Positions 34,122-43,578 of a DNA stretch of 64,000 nt are shown in pieces. Positions within the stretch are counted from its first letter, which is position 1; every line of letters starts with the position of its first letter. Position numbers and translations under genes: made by a program. Under the pieces are notes generated by a model. That model had not been told where the DNA came from and did not search any database. It saw nothing but the letters and a program-made list of their open reading frames with translations. This DNA comes from Galbibacter sp. BG1. GTDB lineage: Bacteria > Bacteroidota > Bacteroidia > Flavobacteriales > Flavobacteriaceae. The stretch covers positions 2,237,501 through 2,301,500 of the forward strand of contig NZ_CP058364.1 of assembly GCF_013391805.1 (NCBI RefSeq), written 5' to 3'.

Positions 34122-36443
34122 TTAGTTTTTCTGAACTTTCTTTTTGAATTTATCAAAATCAGATTCTCCTTTTTGTTCTGGCCAAGAATTATTATCGGTA
34201 TCCACATCTGCCGTTTCGGCTTTTGGGTCTACCACAATTCCTGTAATTTCTTTATCGGTAGCCATAACCCTTTTTACCTCTTTGTCATTTTTTCTCCAGA
34301 TCTCTACTGGATATCTAATCATTTCGGTAGTTCCATCGGCATAGCTGTATTCTACAATTAAAGGCATTGGGATTCCACCTGGCTTGGTAAATGTAACCTC
34401 ATAAAAATACTTCGGAGTTTTCATTTTACTTCTTTCATCGGGAGTAAAATTATCCATAAGGTATTCGTTGAGGGACTTAAAGTTTTCTTCTTCAGATTTT
34501 TTGGAAACCTCATTTTTATAATCGTCGCTATCTTCAGCCACTAAATAAACAAGGTCCGGTAATTCTGATTCCGCCATTCCCCTCTGCTCCAAAATTTCCT
34601 TCACCTTTTCATTCGGAGTGGAAGAAACATGATATTTCTTAACACCTTCAACTCCTATGTCTACGTAATCTGTGGTGTAAAACCATCCTCTCCAAAACCA
34701 ATCCAAATCTACTGCTGAAGCATCTTCCATGGTTCTAAAGAAATCTTCTGGAGTTGGGTGTTTAAACATCCATCTTTGGGCGTATGTTTGGAAGGCGTAA
34801 TCGAATAATTCTGGCCCCATTACCGTTTCCCGTAAAATATTTAATGCGGTTGCCGGTTTTCCATAGGCATTTGCACCTAGTTGATACACGTTTTCTGGAT
34901 TGGACATGATAGGGGCGATGTAATCTTGATCCCCTTTCATGTAATCGGTTATTTTTGAAGGTTCTCCTCTTCGCGATGGATATTTTCCATCGGGGCCAAC
35001 TGCTTCAGGATATGTCTTGGCAAATTCTTGCTCGGTTAAATATTGGCAGAACGTATTAATACCTTCGTCCATCCATCCCCATTGACGCTCATCAGAATTT
35101 ACGATCATTGGGAAATAATTATGTCCAACTTCATGAATAATTACACTAATCATTCCATATTTTACACGATCGCTATACGTTCCATCTTCGTTTGGACGGC
35201 CGTAGTTCCAACAAATCATTGGGTATTCCATACCTTGATTTTTGGCATGTACTGAAATTGCTTTTGGATAAGGGTAAGCAAACGTATGCTTAGAATAGGT
35301 CTTTAAAGTTTGTACCACAGCTTTTGTGGAATATTCTTCCCAAAGAGGGTTTCCTTCTTTTGGATAAATGGAAACAGCCATCACTGTTTTTCCATTGCTC
35401 ATTTTAACGGCTTGTTGCTCCCAGATGTATTTTCTAGAAGTAGTAAACGCAAAATCCCGAACGTTTTCTGCTTTTAATTTCCACGTTTTTTGATCTGTTG
35501 AGTGTCCTTTTTCATTTTGAGCGGCCTCCTCTTCAGTAACTATAAAAACAGGTTTGTTAAAAGATTTTTTTGAATTCTCGTAGCGCTTAAACATTTTATC
35601 TGTAAGTACTTCTTTAGGATTTTGAAGTACCCCTGTACCATCTAAAACGTGGTCTGAAGGAACTGTTATGTTTACCTCATAATTTCCAAAAGGAAGAGCA
35701 AATTCGCCGCTTCCCCAGAATTGATGGTTCTGCCAACCCTCTACGTCATTATAAACGGCCATACGTGGGAAAAACTGAGCAATAACATAGTTTTTATTTC
35801 CGTCAGGGAATTCCTCGTATCCACTACGGGCACGGTCTACTAAATGATTATTTACGTTGTACCACCATTTTATTTCGAAAGAATACTTATCTCCAGGCTG
35901 CAAAGGTTCCGATAGATCTATACGCATCATGGTTTGATTGATGGTATAAGGGAGATTTTTGCCTTTGGTGTCTTTTACATGCTGAATATTAAAACCACCA
36001 TCGAATGGCGCTTTGTAGTATTTGCTGGCAAAATTTGCGGTTTCTTCTGCTGGAGGGACTCCTTGTCCATCTCTTAATGGAGACTTAGAGTCATTAGCTC
36101 TTACATTTTGATCTAGCTGCACCCATAGGAACTCCAATTTATCAGGAGAATTATTGGTGTAAGTAATGGTTTCTACCCCATAAAGTTTCTGGGTATCATC
36201 GTTTAATTCGATGTCCATTTTATAATCCGCTTGTTGCTGATAGTAAGCCGGCCCGGGAGCTCCAGATCCTGTTCTGTACATATTGGGAGTAGCGAACTCC
36301 TCGTACATTTGTCTAAATTTATTAATGTTTGTGTGACCTTGCTGTTTTCTCTCTTTGCCTTTGCCGCCACCCTCTTCTTGGGCGAAAATGGCGCTAATGG
36401 ACAAAAAGCAGCAAGCTGCTAATAGGTACTTTAATTTGCGCAT
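34122..36443 (-). CDS. M1-family zinc metallopeptidase (secreted aminopeptidase)
   Basis: 773 residues with a signal peptide (to about AIFAQ, 17-21), so periplasmic or exported. The zinc site is HEVGH (437-441) followed by Glu460 in WMDEGINTF, the gluzincin HExxH-x18-E arrangement of M1. The exopeptidase motif GxMEN appears as GMEYP at 404-408. The N-terminal beta domain and a C-terminal beta-rich part are present; the last residues are Lys-rich, without a type IX sorting domain. It is followed upstream by the DUF6702 and CarboxypepD_reg genes on the same strand, a common set in flavobacteria. Confidence 0.92.
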   Translation of the reverse strand: MRKLKYLLAACCFLSISAIFAQEEGGGKGKERKQQGHTNINKFRQMYEEFATPNMYRTGSGAPGPAYYQQQADYKMDIELNDDTQKLYGVETITYTNNSPDKLEFLWVQLDQNVRANDSKSPLRDGQGVPPAEETANFASKYYKAPFDGGFNIQHVKDTKGKNLPYTINQTMMRIDLSEPLQPGDKYSFEIKWWYNVNNHLVDRARSGYEEFPDGNKNYVIAQFFPRMAVYNDVEGWQNHQFWGSGEFALPFGNYEVNITVPSDHVLDGTGVLQNPKEVLTDKMFKRYENSKKSFNKPVFIVTEEEAAQNEKGHSTDQKTWKLKAENVRDFAFTTSRKYIWEQQAVKMSNGKTVMAVSIYPKEGNPLWEEYSTKAVVQTLKTYSKHTFAYPYPKAISVHAKNQGMEYPMICWNYGRPNEDGTYSDRVKYGMISVIIHEVGHNYFPMIVNSDERQWGWMDEGINTFCQYLTEQEFAKTYPEAVGPDGKYPSRRGEPSKITDYMKGDQDYIAPIMSNPENVYQLGANAYGKPATALNILRETVMGPELFDYAFQTYAQRWMFKHPTPEDFFRTMEDASAVDLDWFWRGWFYTTDYVDIGVEGVKKYHVSSTPNEKVKEILEQRGMAESELPDLVYLVAEDSDDYKNEVSKKSEEENFKSLNEYLMDNFTPDERSKMKTPKYFYEVTFTKPGGIPMPLIVEYSYADGTTEMIRYPVEIWRKNDKEVKRVMATDKEITGIVVDPKAETADVDTDNNSWPEQKGESDFDKFKKKVQKN

Positions 36444-36506
36444 ATTATGTTTAGAAATGAATTAGGGTTGAAAAATAAATAATTTGTATTTTTTATAGGT
36501 TCAACG

Positions 36507-37016
36507 TTACAATTTTAACAAAGCTTTATCATTCTCTTTTACGAGCATAAAACTCTTTTTCTCATCTTTTACCGATATATGAACTACATTTTGTTGTTCG
36601 GGATACAGATCGAATAGCACACGGCTTTGAATGCTTATACTTTCTATTTTTTTAGGCTTCATTTTGGGAATTTCCAAGTAGCATTTCATAACGTCTACGT
36701 CGTATTCCTTTCCTATAAAGTTCCATGCTATTTCTTCTCCGTCAATGCGTACCACAAATTTATCCCTTAAGTACTTTTCTATATAGAAATCGGCGTTTTT
36801 AAGCTCTTTTTTGGTCATTAATTTGGTGTCAACCCCATAACGCTCCTTTAAAAGCTTTTCCATGTCGTCAATAAAATAACGGGAAATTATTTGTAAGGCT
36901 TGATCTTCTTCGGAATATTTTACATCGGTAACACTTACATAAAACTTATGAAAAATACCAAAGCTTAGAAGTGGAAGGATAAAAAGAAGGATGAAGTATT
37001 TTTTTGAGGATTGCAT
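36507..37016 (-). CDS. DUF6702-type exported protein
   Basis: 169 residues from the ATG at 37016, which gives a signal anchor (KKYFILLFILPLLSFGIFHKF); the longer open frame adds an unsupported N-terminus. The mature part begins YVSVTDVKYSEEDQALQIISRYFIDDMEKLL, characteristic of a flavobacterial family found beside this M1 peptidase. The function is unknown. Length fits the family. Confidence 0.8.
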   Translation of the reverse strand: MQSSKKYFILLFILPLLSFGIFHKFYVSVTDVKYSEEDQALQIISRYFIDDMEKLLKERYGVDTKLMTKKELKNADFYIEKYLRDKFVVRIDGEEIAWNFIGKEYDVDVMKCYLEIPKMKPKKIESISIQSRVLFDLYPEQQNVVHISVKDEKKSFMLVKENDKALLKL

Positions 37017-37141
37017 GCAGTTATAATTAAACGCGATGTTTTGTCTTACAAAAATAACCAATCATGGCCACTATGTGTTGCCCTCTATAAAATCTTTAAC
37101 ATTTATGATTCAAAACAAGTTTTTTAGGATAGATAGATTTG

Positions 37142-37885
37142 TTATTCTGAAGTTTTTAAGGCTTTAAAGTCTTTACTCTCATCTACTAAAAAATCAATTA
37201 ACTCAAATTCGTTGTCTTTCTTCAGTAGGGCTTGAGAAGGTAATTTATCATCTAAATAATACAAAAACTCATCGATTTCATCTTGAGGGATTTTCAAATC
37301 TGTCACAAAGAACTCATCTTCATAAACCTGTCTAAGTACTTCACTTGGTTTAATTTCCCGAGTGGTTTTGGTTTCTTTGTTAGAATTGAAAATAGCTTTA
37401 TAAATATTCACAAAATTGATACCGTACTGCATCCCTCGCTGACTTACTGGAATGGCATAATTTGTTACCGGGGTTGCTTTATCGGTATCATAATCCACTT
37501 GTTTAAACTCTTCGTTTTTAACCTTTAGGTAAGCCTCCCTGTTTTCTGGGGTGATAATAACTTGATCCAGTTCTGTAACTTTTTCGTCTACGGTAACCAC
37601 TAGACGTTTGTTTTCTAAAATTTGATCGGTAATTTCCACGGTTTTAAATTGGTAATTAAGCGCTGTAAACGCGAGTTTGTCGCCTTTGTTTACCAAAATT
37701 TCAAATTCTCCATTATCATTGGTAATGGTAGCCCTTTCAGTATTAATATTTATAACGTTTTCATTGGCAACGCTAGTGTTTCCGTATAAAACTTTTCCTT
37801 TTAAAAGTTGGGGTTTTTGCTCTTGAGAAAGAGCAAAAAATGGAAATACGGCAACCAAAAATAATATAAGTGTCGTTTTTTGCAT
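37142..37885 (-). CDS. Carboxypeptidase-like regulatory domain protein
   Basis: 247 residues with a signal peptide (LILFLVAVFPFFALSQ). Residues about 28-105 form a CarboxypepD_reg-like beta-sandwich (LKGKVLYGNTSVANENVININTE, TITNDNGEFEILVNKGDKLAFTALNYQ), the same fold as the N-terminal domain of SusC proteins, but no TonB receptor follows. The C-terminal half (DQVIITPENREAYLKVKNEEF and on) is helical and acidic. Probably periplasmic. First gene of the group with DUF6702 and the M1 peptidase. Confidence 0.85.
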   Translation of the reverse strand: MQKTTLILFLVAVFPFFALSQEQKPQLLKGKVLYGNTSVANENVININTERATITNDNGEFEILVNKGDKLAFTALNYQFKTVEITDQILENKRLVVTVDEKVTELDQVIITPENREAYLKVKNEEFKQVDYDTDKATPVTNYAIPVSQRGMQYGINFVNIYKAIFNSNKETKTTREIKPSEVLRQVYEDEFFVTDLKIPQDEIDEFLYYLDDKLPSQALLKKDNEFELIDFLVDESKDFKALKTSE

Positions 37886-38078
37886 GGTGTAGTTTTGAAA
37901 TTATAAATTAAGAGGTAATCTTGGCAACCAACAAGAAACAGTAGGTAAATTTTTGTTAAACTACTTTTTAAAGTCGAATAGATTCCAATAGCGATGTGTT
38001 ATTTTTTAATCACCTTTAAGTCTTTTTTTGAGTTGCCTGTTTTTATATAAATTTACGAAAAATCTAATTGCAACGTAT

Positions 38079-38792
38079 ATGAAACCATCATTAAAAAAAT
38101 TAATTATTGCGAGTACTTCTACCGTCCATGGAGGAAAATATTTGGGCTATATTAAACCTACCTTAGCTGATTTTTTTAAAGATACGGACGAAATTATTTT
38201 TGTTCCCTATGCGCGACCTGGAGGTATTTCTCACGACGAATACACCGCAATTGCACAAAAGGCTTTTGCTGAAATAGGAAAGAAAATTACAGGCCTACAT
38301 ACTTTCGATAATCCGATTGAAGCGTTGGAAACGGCAAAGGCGGTCTTTACTGGGGGAGGGAATACTTTTTTATTGGTTTCGCAACTGTACAAATTTGAAG
38401 TGATGCCATTTCTAAGGCAACGTATTTTTGAAGGGCTGGCTTATTTTGGAACCAGTGCAGGTGCTAATATAACCGGGCTTACCATGCAAACCACTAACGA
38501 TATGCCCATAATTTACCCGCCCAGTTTTAAAACCTTGGGTGCTATTCCTTTCAATATTAATCCGCATTACTTAGATCCTGTCCCGGGAAATAAGCACATG
38601 GGTGAGACTAGGGAAACTAGAATAAATGAGTTTCATAAAATAAACCCACAGCCCGTTGTTGGACTCCGGGAAGGGAGTTGGCTGGAAGTAAAAGGTGACC
38701 GAATTTTTCTAAGGGGGGAGCTAAAAGCTCGTGTTTTTGAGCAAACCAAACCAGCTTATGAAATCGAGAGTGGAAGTGAGTTGCGGTTTTAG
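38079..38792 (+). CDS. pepE: Peptidase E (alpha-aspartyl dipeptidase)
   Basis: Cytoplasmic S51-family serine peptidase that cuts dipeptides with N-terminal Asp. 237 residues from the ATG at 38079; the longer reading adds residues not found in the family. The nucleophile is Ser126 in GTSAGAN; His163 (NINPHYLDP) and Glu198 (REGSW) match the Salmonella PepE Ser-His-Glu triad. It has no signal peptide, unlike the S51 lipoproteins at 49-54 kb, and is followed by a terminator. Confidence 0.94.
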   Translation: MKPSLKKLIIASTSTVHGGKYLGYIKPTLADFFKDTDEIIFVPYARPGGISHDEYTAIAQKAFAEIGKKITGLHTFDNPIEALETAKAVFTGGGNTFLLVSQLYKFEVMPFLRQRIFEGLAYFGTSAGANITGLTMQTTNDMPIIYPPSFKTLGAIPFNINPHYLDPVPGNKHMGETRETRINEFHKINPQPVVGLREGSWLEVKGDRIFLRGELKARVFEQTKPAYEIESGSELRF

Positions 38793-38799
38793 AAGGAAG

Positions 38800-38844
38800 T
38801 TTTGCTGTCTGTTTAATATTTATTGATAGCAAAAAGCTTTTTTT
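38800..38844 (+). terminator. pepE terminator
   Basis: Stem TTTTGCTGTC (38800-38809) with GATAGCAAAA (38825-38834, one G-T pair), then a T-rich run to 38844. Confidence 0.65.
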
Positions 38845-38874
38845 CTAAATTGGGACCATTTACACGATTTCCTT

Positions 38875-39603
38875 TTATTCAAACGTCTTCTTCGACTCTT
38901 CAGTTAAGCGCTCTATTTCCTGAAGTTCTTTTTTTGTAAGGTCTCGGTACTCTCCAACGGGGATATCTAAGGTGACGTTCATAATGCGAATACGTTTTAG
39001 CGAAGTAACATTGTAGCCTAAATATTCGCACATACGCCTTATTTGTCGGTTTAAGCCTTGTGTAAGGATAATTTTAAAGGTTTTGGCATCAATCTTTTCT
39101 ACGTCGCACTTTCGGGTGATGGTATCGAGAATGGGAATTCCATTGCTCATCCGTTTTATAAAATCATCTGTAATAAACTTATCTACCGTAACTATGTATT
39201 CCTTTTCGTGTTTATTGCGCCCTCGTAGGATTTTATTTACGATATCACCGTCATTGGTAAGAAATATAAGCCCTTCGCTGGGTTTGTCTAGTCGACCTAT
39301 TGGGAAAATGCGCTTTGGATAATTTATAAAATCGATGATATTATCCTTTTCCACGCGTGTGTCTGTAGTGCAAACAATCCCTACAGGTTTGTTAAATGCG
39401 AGGTATACAAAGTCTTCTTTTGGCTCTACAATAAGCTTCCCATCTACCCGTATTTCATCTTCCGAGCTTACCTTTGTTCCCATTTCTGGAATGGCTCCAT
39501 TAACAGATACCCTGCGTTGTTGAATAAGTTTATCGGCTGCTCTTCGCGAGCAGTAGCCAACTTCACTTAAATATTTATTAATGCGTGTTACTTGCTTTTC
39601 CAT
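38875..39603 (-). CDS. rluF: 23S rRNA pseudouridine synthase RluF
   Basis: Isomerises uridine to pseudouridine in 23S rRNA (U2604 type in E. coli). 242 residues: an S4 RNA-binding domain at the N-terminus ([22 protein letters not shown], residues 7-28) and the RsuA/RluB/E/F catalytic domain with [18 protein letters not shown], whose Asp is catalytic, then [18 protein letters not shown]. The RluF label is by similarity of these parts; RluB cannot be fully excluded. tRNA-Gly lies just upstream on the same strand. Confidence 0.9.
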   Translation of the reverse strand: MEKQVTRINKYLSEVGYCSRRAADKLIQQRRVSVNGAIPEMGTKVSSEDEIRVDGKLIVEPKEDFVYLAFNKPVGIVCTTDTRVEKDNIIDFINYPKRIFPIGRLDKPSEGLIFLTNDGDIVNKILRGRNKHEKEYIVTVDKFITDDFIKRMSNGIPILDTITRKCDVEKIDAKTFKIILTQGLNRQIRRMCEYLGYNVTSLKRIRIMNVTLDIPVGEYRDLTKKELQEIERLTEESKKTFE

Positions 39604-39630
39604 GACTTTTTAAAGGTACGTATTTCCCAT

Positions 39631-39658
39631 AAAAAAAGCCCAACATAGTGTTAGGCTT
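39631..39658 (-). terminator. tRNA-Gly terminator
   Basis: Imperfect stem AGCCCAACA/TGTTAGGCT (one mismatch) followed on the minus strand by a T run, directly after the tRNA. Confidence 0.55.
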
Positions 39659-39659
39659 T

Positions 39660-39735
39660 TGGAGCGGGAGACGAGGTTCGAACTCGCGACATTCAGCTTG
39701 GAAGGCTGACGCTCTACCAACTGAGCTACTCCCGC
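39660..39735 (-). tRNA. tRNA-Gly (anticodon TCC)
   Basis: Reads GCGGGAG/CTCCCGC acceptor stem, D arm GCTC/GAGC, anticodon arm TCAGC-CTTCCAA-GCTGA with anticodon TCC, and T arm GCGAG-TTCGAAC-CTCGT. The discriminator base is T and the CCA end is encoded (39660-39662). It reads GGA-type glycine codons. Confidence 0.96.
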
Positions 39736-39878
39736 ATTTTTATTTGTGGAGGCAAATATAAAGAAACTACTAAATTCTTTCCAAGCAAATTCTAATTTTT
39801 TTCATTACAATTTTGCATTCCCACTCGAACAGTTTGGTTAATTGTGCTAACTTTATGGGGAATAAAAGAAAATAAACC

Positions 39879-40166
39879 ATGAGTAACGATATAAAGCAGG
39901 AGTCGTCGGCAAGTAAAGGCCGATTTTATTTGGAAAAAGAAGGGAAAGCAGTTGCAGAGATGACTTATTCTGTAGCTGGGAGCCATAAAATAATTATAGA
40001 TCATACCGAAGTGAACGATTCCTTAAGGGGACAGGGCATTGGTGAAAAATTATTGAAAACATTAATTGAATATGTCCGTTCAGAAGATATTAAAGTAATA
40101 CCGTTATGTCCTTTCGCCAAAGCAAAGATTCAAGAAAATAAAGAATATCAAGATGTACTCGTTTAA
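39879..40166 (+). CDS. Small GNAT-type N-acetyltransferase
   Basis: 95 residues of the short GNAT type (PF14542-like). The acetyl-CoA site is VNDSLRGQGIGEKLLKTLIEYV (Q/RxxGxG/A loop) and the typical ending is VIPLCPFAKAKIQENKEY. The substrate is unknown; small proteins of this group may act on amines or coenzyme A thioesters. It is followed after 11 bases by a second GNAT gene, so the two are probably co-expressed. Confidence 0.9.
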   Translation: MSNDIKQESSASKGRFYLEKEGKAVAEMTYSVAGSHKIIIDHTEVNDSLRGQGIGEKLLKTLIEYVRSEDIKVIPLCPFAKAKIQENKEYQDVLV

Positions 40167-40177
40167 ATTAGTAAGTT

Positions 40178-40618
40178 TTGTATAAAGTAAGAGAAATAAG
40201 CGCCGAAGAAGCACACTCGGTTCGGCATCCGGTTTTAAGAAAAGGAAAACCTTTCGACTCGGCTATCTTTCCTGAAGATTCGTTAAAAGATACATTCCAC
40301 GTGGGTGTTGTAATAGATGATGTAGTGGCAGGTACGGTAACCTTTATAAAAAACAGCAACGATAATTTCAAGGAAAAAGCGCAATATCAACTAAGGGGGA
40401 TGGCAGTTTCAGAGGAATATCAGCGCAAGGGAATCGGCGAGGTAATGGTGAAAAAAGCGGAAACCTTGATGTTGGAAAGAGGGGGCAAGTTTATTTGGTT
40501 GAATGCCCGCGAAGTGGCGGTGTTGTTCTATGAAAAAATGGGGTACGAAAAATATGGGAAATCATTTCTCGTACCCGGTATTGGAAAACATTTTGTAATG
40601 ATCAAAAAGATGCTTTAG
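40178..40618 (+). CDS. GNAT-family N-acetyltransferase
   Basis: 146 residues. The acetyl-CoA motif is LRGMAVSEEYQRKGIGEVMVKKAE (about 69-92), with C-terminal WLNARE and FYEKMGYEKYG, the usual GNAT ending. The start must be TTG at 40178-40180, since a stop codon lies six bases upstream and the next Met is inside the catalytic core. Substrate unknown. Confidence 0.85.
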   Translation: MYKVREISAEEAHSVRHPVLRKGKPFDSAIFPEDSLKDTFHVGVVIDDVVAGTVTFIKNSNDNFKEKAQYQLRGMAVSEEYQRKGIGEVMVKKAETLMLERGGKFIWLNAREVAVLFYEKMGYEKYGKSFLVPGIGKHFVMIKKML

Positions 40619-40698
40619 TCCCGGCAACTCTAACTACTGACTTCTATCAGTTTTGGATAGGCGAAGCATAAGGGTCAAGATGCGAAATGAATAGCCTT

Positions 40699-41289
40699 CT
40701 ACGAAAGGGAATATCCAATCTTTTTATCCCAATCGATACATCCGTGAAAAGGACCCGGCACCGGTTCGTACACTTGAACTTGCTCCCCTATAAACTCACT
40801 TTCTTTAAATGCCCAAACGGTGTTGGCCCTCACTTTAATTAAGAAATTGTAGATAAGGGCGTCGGCATCAAAATTATTTTGACGAATATTCGTAAGATAT
40901 TTTTGTTGAATATCGGCAGGGGCATTTAAATAGGAGGCAAGTAAAGAGTCGCAGGACTTTTCAGAAAAATCATTATCCAATTTAACAACGGTTTCTTCGG
41001 CTCCTTTCTTTATGTTCTTTTTCTCTTCTTCAGTGAGGAGTTCTTTGAAACTTAGATCTATAAACATGGGAATGTTTAGGTCTTTTGCTCCAGGCAGATT
41101 ATCTGTTTTCGGAAGGATAAGATCTGTAATTGTATTAACCATGGATGCTTGTGCTTCCGTAAAAAAACTGGGCTGCCAATCTAGATCGGGTTCATTTTTA
41201 CAACTTTGAAGTATCGAAAAAAGTGTCGGAGTAGCGGCAACATACCCAAACGATAACCCTATGTTTTTAAGTGCTTTTCTTCTTTCCAT
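40699..41289 (-). CDS. Gluconate 2-dehydrogenase subunit 3-type protein
   Basis: 196-residue small subunit of a membrane dehydrogenase. The N-terminus has a twin-Arg pattern, ERRKALKNIG, and a possible lipobox ILQSC (Cys30), so Tat export and lipid anchoring are likely. The body has FTEAQASMVNTITDLILPKTDNLPGAKDLN and FIDLSFKELL, typical of this family. It is immediately downstream (3 bases) of the GMC oxidoreductase gene; the small subunit probably carries the flavoenzyme across the membrane and anchors it. Confidence 0.9.
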   Translation of the reverse strand: MERRKALKNIGLSFGYVAATPTLFSILQSCKNEPDLDWQPSFFTEAQASMVNTITDLILPKTDNLPGAKDLNIPMFIDLSFKELLTEEEKKNIKKGAEETVVKLDNDFSEKSCDSLLASYLNAPADIQQKYLTNIRQNNFDADALIYNFLIKVRANTVWAFKESEFIGEQVQVYEPVPGPFHGCIDWDKKIGYSLS

Positions 41290-41292
41290 TTT

Positions 41293-42984
41293 CTAGCTGA
41301 TTTTTTTATAGTTTTTTGCTGCATGATTAGCGGCCCTAGCTGTAAATGCCATATAGGTTAACGACGGATTTTGACATGCTGCGGAAGCCATAAAGGCACC
41401 ATCGGTAACATAAACGTTGGGTACCGCATGCAGTTGGTTGTTTTTGTTTACCACAGAAGTTTTTGGGTCTTTACCCATACGGGCGCCACCCATTTCGTGG
41501 ATTCCGAGTCCAGGCCCACCTGGATCGTCGTAGGTGGTAACATCCTTAAAACCTGCATTTTCCAGCATTTCGGCAGCCTGCGTTACGATATCCTTTCTCA
41601 TATTATATTCATTCTCTTTAAACTCTACTTCAAAGTCTAAAGTTGGGAGTCCCCAATCATCTAGTTTTTCGTAGTTCAAAGAAAACTTATTATCATCGTA
41701 CGGAAGCATTTCACCAAAACCGGTCATACCAAAATGCCATCCACCGAGCTCCATGATGTTTTCCTTTAGATCTTTTCCGTAACTCATTTCTGCTACAGAG
41801 GTTGTCCAATCGCCACGGCCGGCACCGCCTTGATATCCATAACCTCGTATAAAATCTTTCGCGTTAGTGTCGCCTCCTAAATTTCTAAATCGTGGAATGT
41901 AAATTCCATTTGGCCTGCGGCCTTTATAGTATTTGTCTAAATATCCTTCCACACTGGCATTGGCCCCTAAACGGTAGTGATGATCCATGATATTGGTTCC
42001 CAACACTCCAGAGTCGTTCCCCATTCCGTTCGGGAATCTATTCGATTTAGATTGCATTAAAATAGAAGTTGATGCTATGGCAGAAGCACACAAGAAAATA
42101 ATATTCGCAGAAAATTCGTGCTTTTCTTTGGTCTCCGCATCTATAATTTTTACACCAGTAGCTTTTTCCTTGCCCTCGTCATAGATAATTTCGTAGGCTA
42201 TGGAATTAGGCCTAAGGGTCATGTTGCCGGTTCTGTCGGCTGCTGGAAGGGTAGATGCATTACTGCTATAATATCCTCCAAACGGGCAGCCACGGGAACA
42301 TCTATTTCTAGATTGGCAAGTGCCCCTGCCTTCAAAACTTTTGTCTCCTGTAATGTGGGCAACTCGACCGATGGTTAACAAACGGTCGTCATAATTTTCA
42401 GAAATTTTTTGTTGCAAGTGTTCCTCCACACAATTTAAATCCATAGGGGGGAGGAATTTTCCATCGGGAAGTTGTTTAAGACCCAAGTTTTTTCCGCTTA
42501 CACCAATATAAGACTCTACTTTATCATACCATGGTGCAATATCTTTATATCGAACTGGCCAATCCACCCCAATACCGTCTTTAAGGTTAGCCTCGAAATC
42601 TATATCACTCCATCTGTAACTTTGCCTTCCCCAGGTTAGCGATCTTCCACCAACTTGATAACCTCGAATCCAATCGAATCTCTTTATTTCGTTGTAAGGG
42701 TGCTTAAGGTCGTTTACAAAAAAATGTCTATTACTTTTGTCTGGTGCCCAACCAACACGGTGCTGTACATGCTGCTCTTCTTTTTCCTGTGGGGTAAGAG
42801 CGCCTTTAAGCTCATAATCCCATGGATCTTTATTCATGGTTGGGTAATCTTTTAAATGTTCTACCATTCTTCCTCTTTCCAATACCAGTGTCTTGAGTCC
42901 GTTTTCACAAAGTTCTTTAGCGGCCCATCCTCCACTAATACCGGTACCAATAACTATGGCATCATATTGTGGTGTATCTTTCAT
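41293..42984 (-). CDS. GMC-family FAD-dependent oxidoreductase
   Basis: 563-residue flavoenzyme oxidising an alcohol or sugar. The FAD-binding start is VIGTGISGGWAAKELCENG. A Cys-rich stretch, CQSRNRCSRGCPFGG, lies near residue 220-235. The GMC C-terminal part is HEMGGARMGKDP and a CQNPSLTYMAFTARAA segment with the catalytic-side residues. It has no signal peptide of its own, so it is expected to hitch-hike on the Tat signal of the following small subunit. Substrate unknown; no cytochrome c subunit is nearby. It is divergent from susC. Confidence 0.9.
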   Translation of the reverse strand: MKDTPQYDAIVIGTGISGGWAAKELCENGLKTLVLERGRMVEHLKDYPTMNKDPWDYELKGALTPQEKEEQHVQHRVGWAPDKSNRHFFVNDLKHPYNEIKRFDWIRGYQVGGRSLTWGRQSYRWSDIDFEANLKDGIGVDWPVRYKDIAPWYDKVESYIGVSGKNLGLKQLPDGKFLPPMDLNCVEEHLQQKISENYDDRLLTIGRVAHITGDKSFEGRGTCQSRNRCSRGCPFGGYYSSNASTLPAADRTGNMTLRPNSIAYEIIYDEGKEKATGVKIIDAETKEKHEFSANIIFLCASAIASTSILMQSKSNRFPNGMGNDSGVLGTNIMDHHYRLGANASVEGYLDKYYKGRRPNGIYIPRFRNLGGDTNAKDFIRGYGYQGGAGRGDWTTSVAEMSYGKDLKENIMELGGWHFGMTGFGEMLPYDDNKFSLNYEKLDDWGLPTLDFEVEFKENEYNMRKDIVTQAAEMLENAGFKDVTTYDDPGGPGLGIHEMGGARMGKDPKTSVVNKNNQLHAVPNVYVTDGAFMASAACQNPSLTYMAFTARAANHAAKNYKKIS

Positions 42985-43389
42985 TAATTTTGAGATTTGT
43001 TTGTTAGTTTAGTGTCCATAAATATATAAATAAAATACTTATAGTTAATATAACCATAACTTAATTTAACTTTGGAATACCATTAAAACATTCAAATTGT
43101 ATTTCTGGTTTTGATGGTTGTAGCTCTTGGTGCTTAAAATGATATCAGCTAACTTTCAGTAAATTAGTTATTTTAATCGGAGCCAATAAGTCGTTTTTGA
43201 TAATTTGAAACTATTTTTTATTCATATTAAATTTTCCTTAAAATGAATATCGCTTTAATTTTAAATTAATAAAAAGAGAGCAAAAAGTTAAACTTTTGTT
43301 GCGATTTAATATTTTTTGACTATTTTTATTAAAAATTTTAACACTTCAATAGATTTTGAAACAGGGTAAAGAACATATCGTTTCTTATT

Positions 43390-43439
43390 GCAAGCCACTT
43401 ACACTACAAGGTTTGCAGCCAATTTTTGATTGTTAAATC
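43390..43439 (+). repeat. Hairpin element, copy 1, upstream of susC
   Basis: Stem GCAAGCC (43390-43396) with GGTTTGC (43410-43416, one G-T pair), followed by a block shared exactly with copy 2 over 24 bases (43416-43439), which is T-rich. The 48-base unit is about 41/48 identical to copy 2. Confidence 0.6.
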
Positions 43440-43578
43440 TACCCGTATTTCCCATTTTTTGATTTTTAACTGAAGTTTTTTAAAAGCTTTCAGTACCTCC
43501 CTTAAATTTTTAATGAATATTTTGTTGTAATATCATTTAATATGTATCGCACAAATTTAAATTACTCCACAGTTCCAA

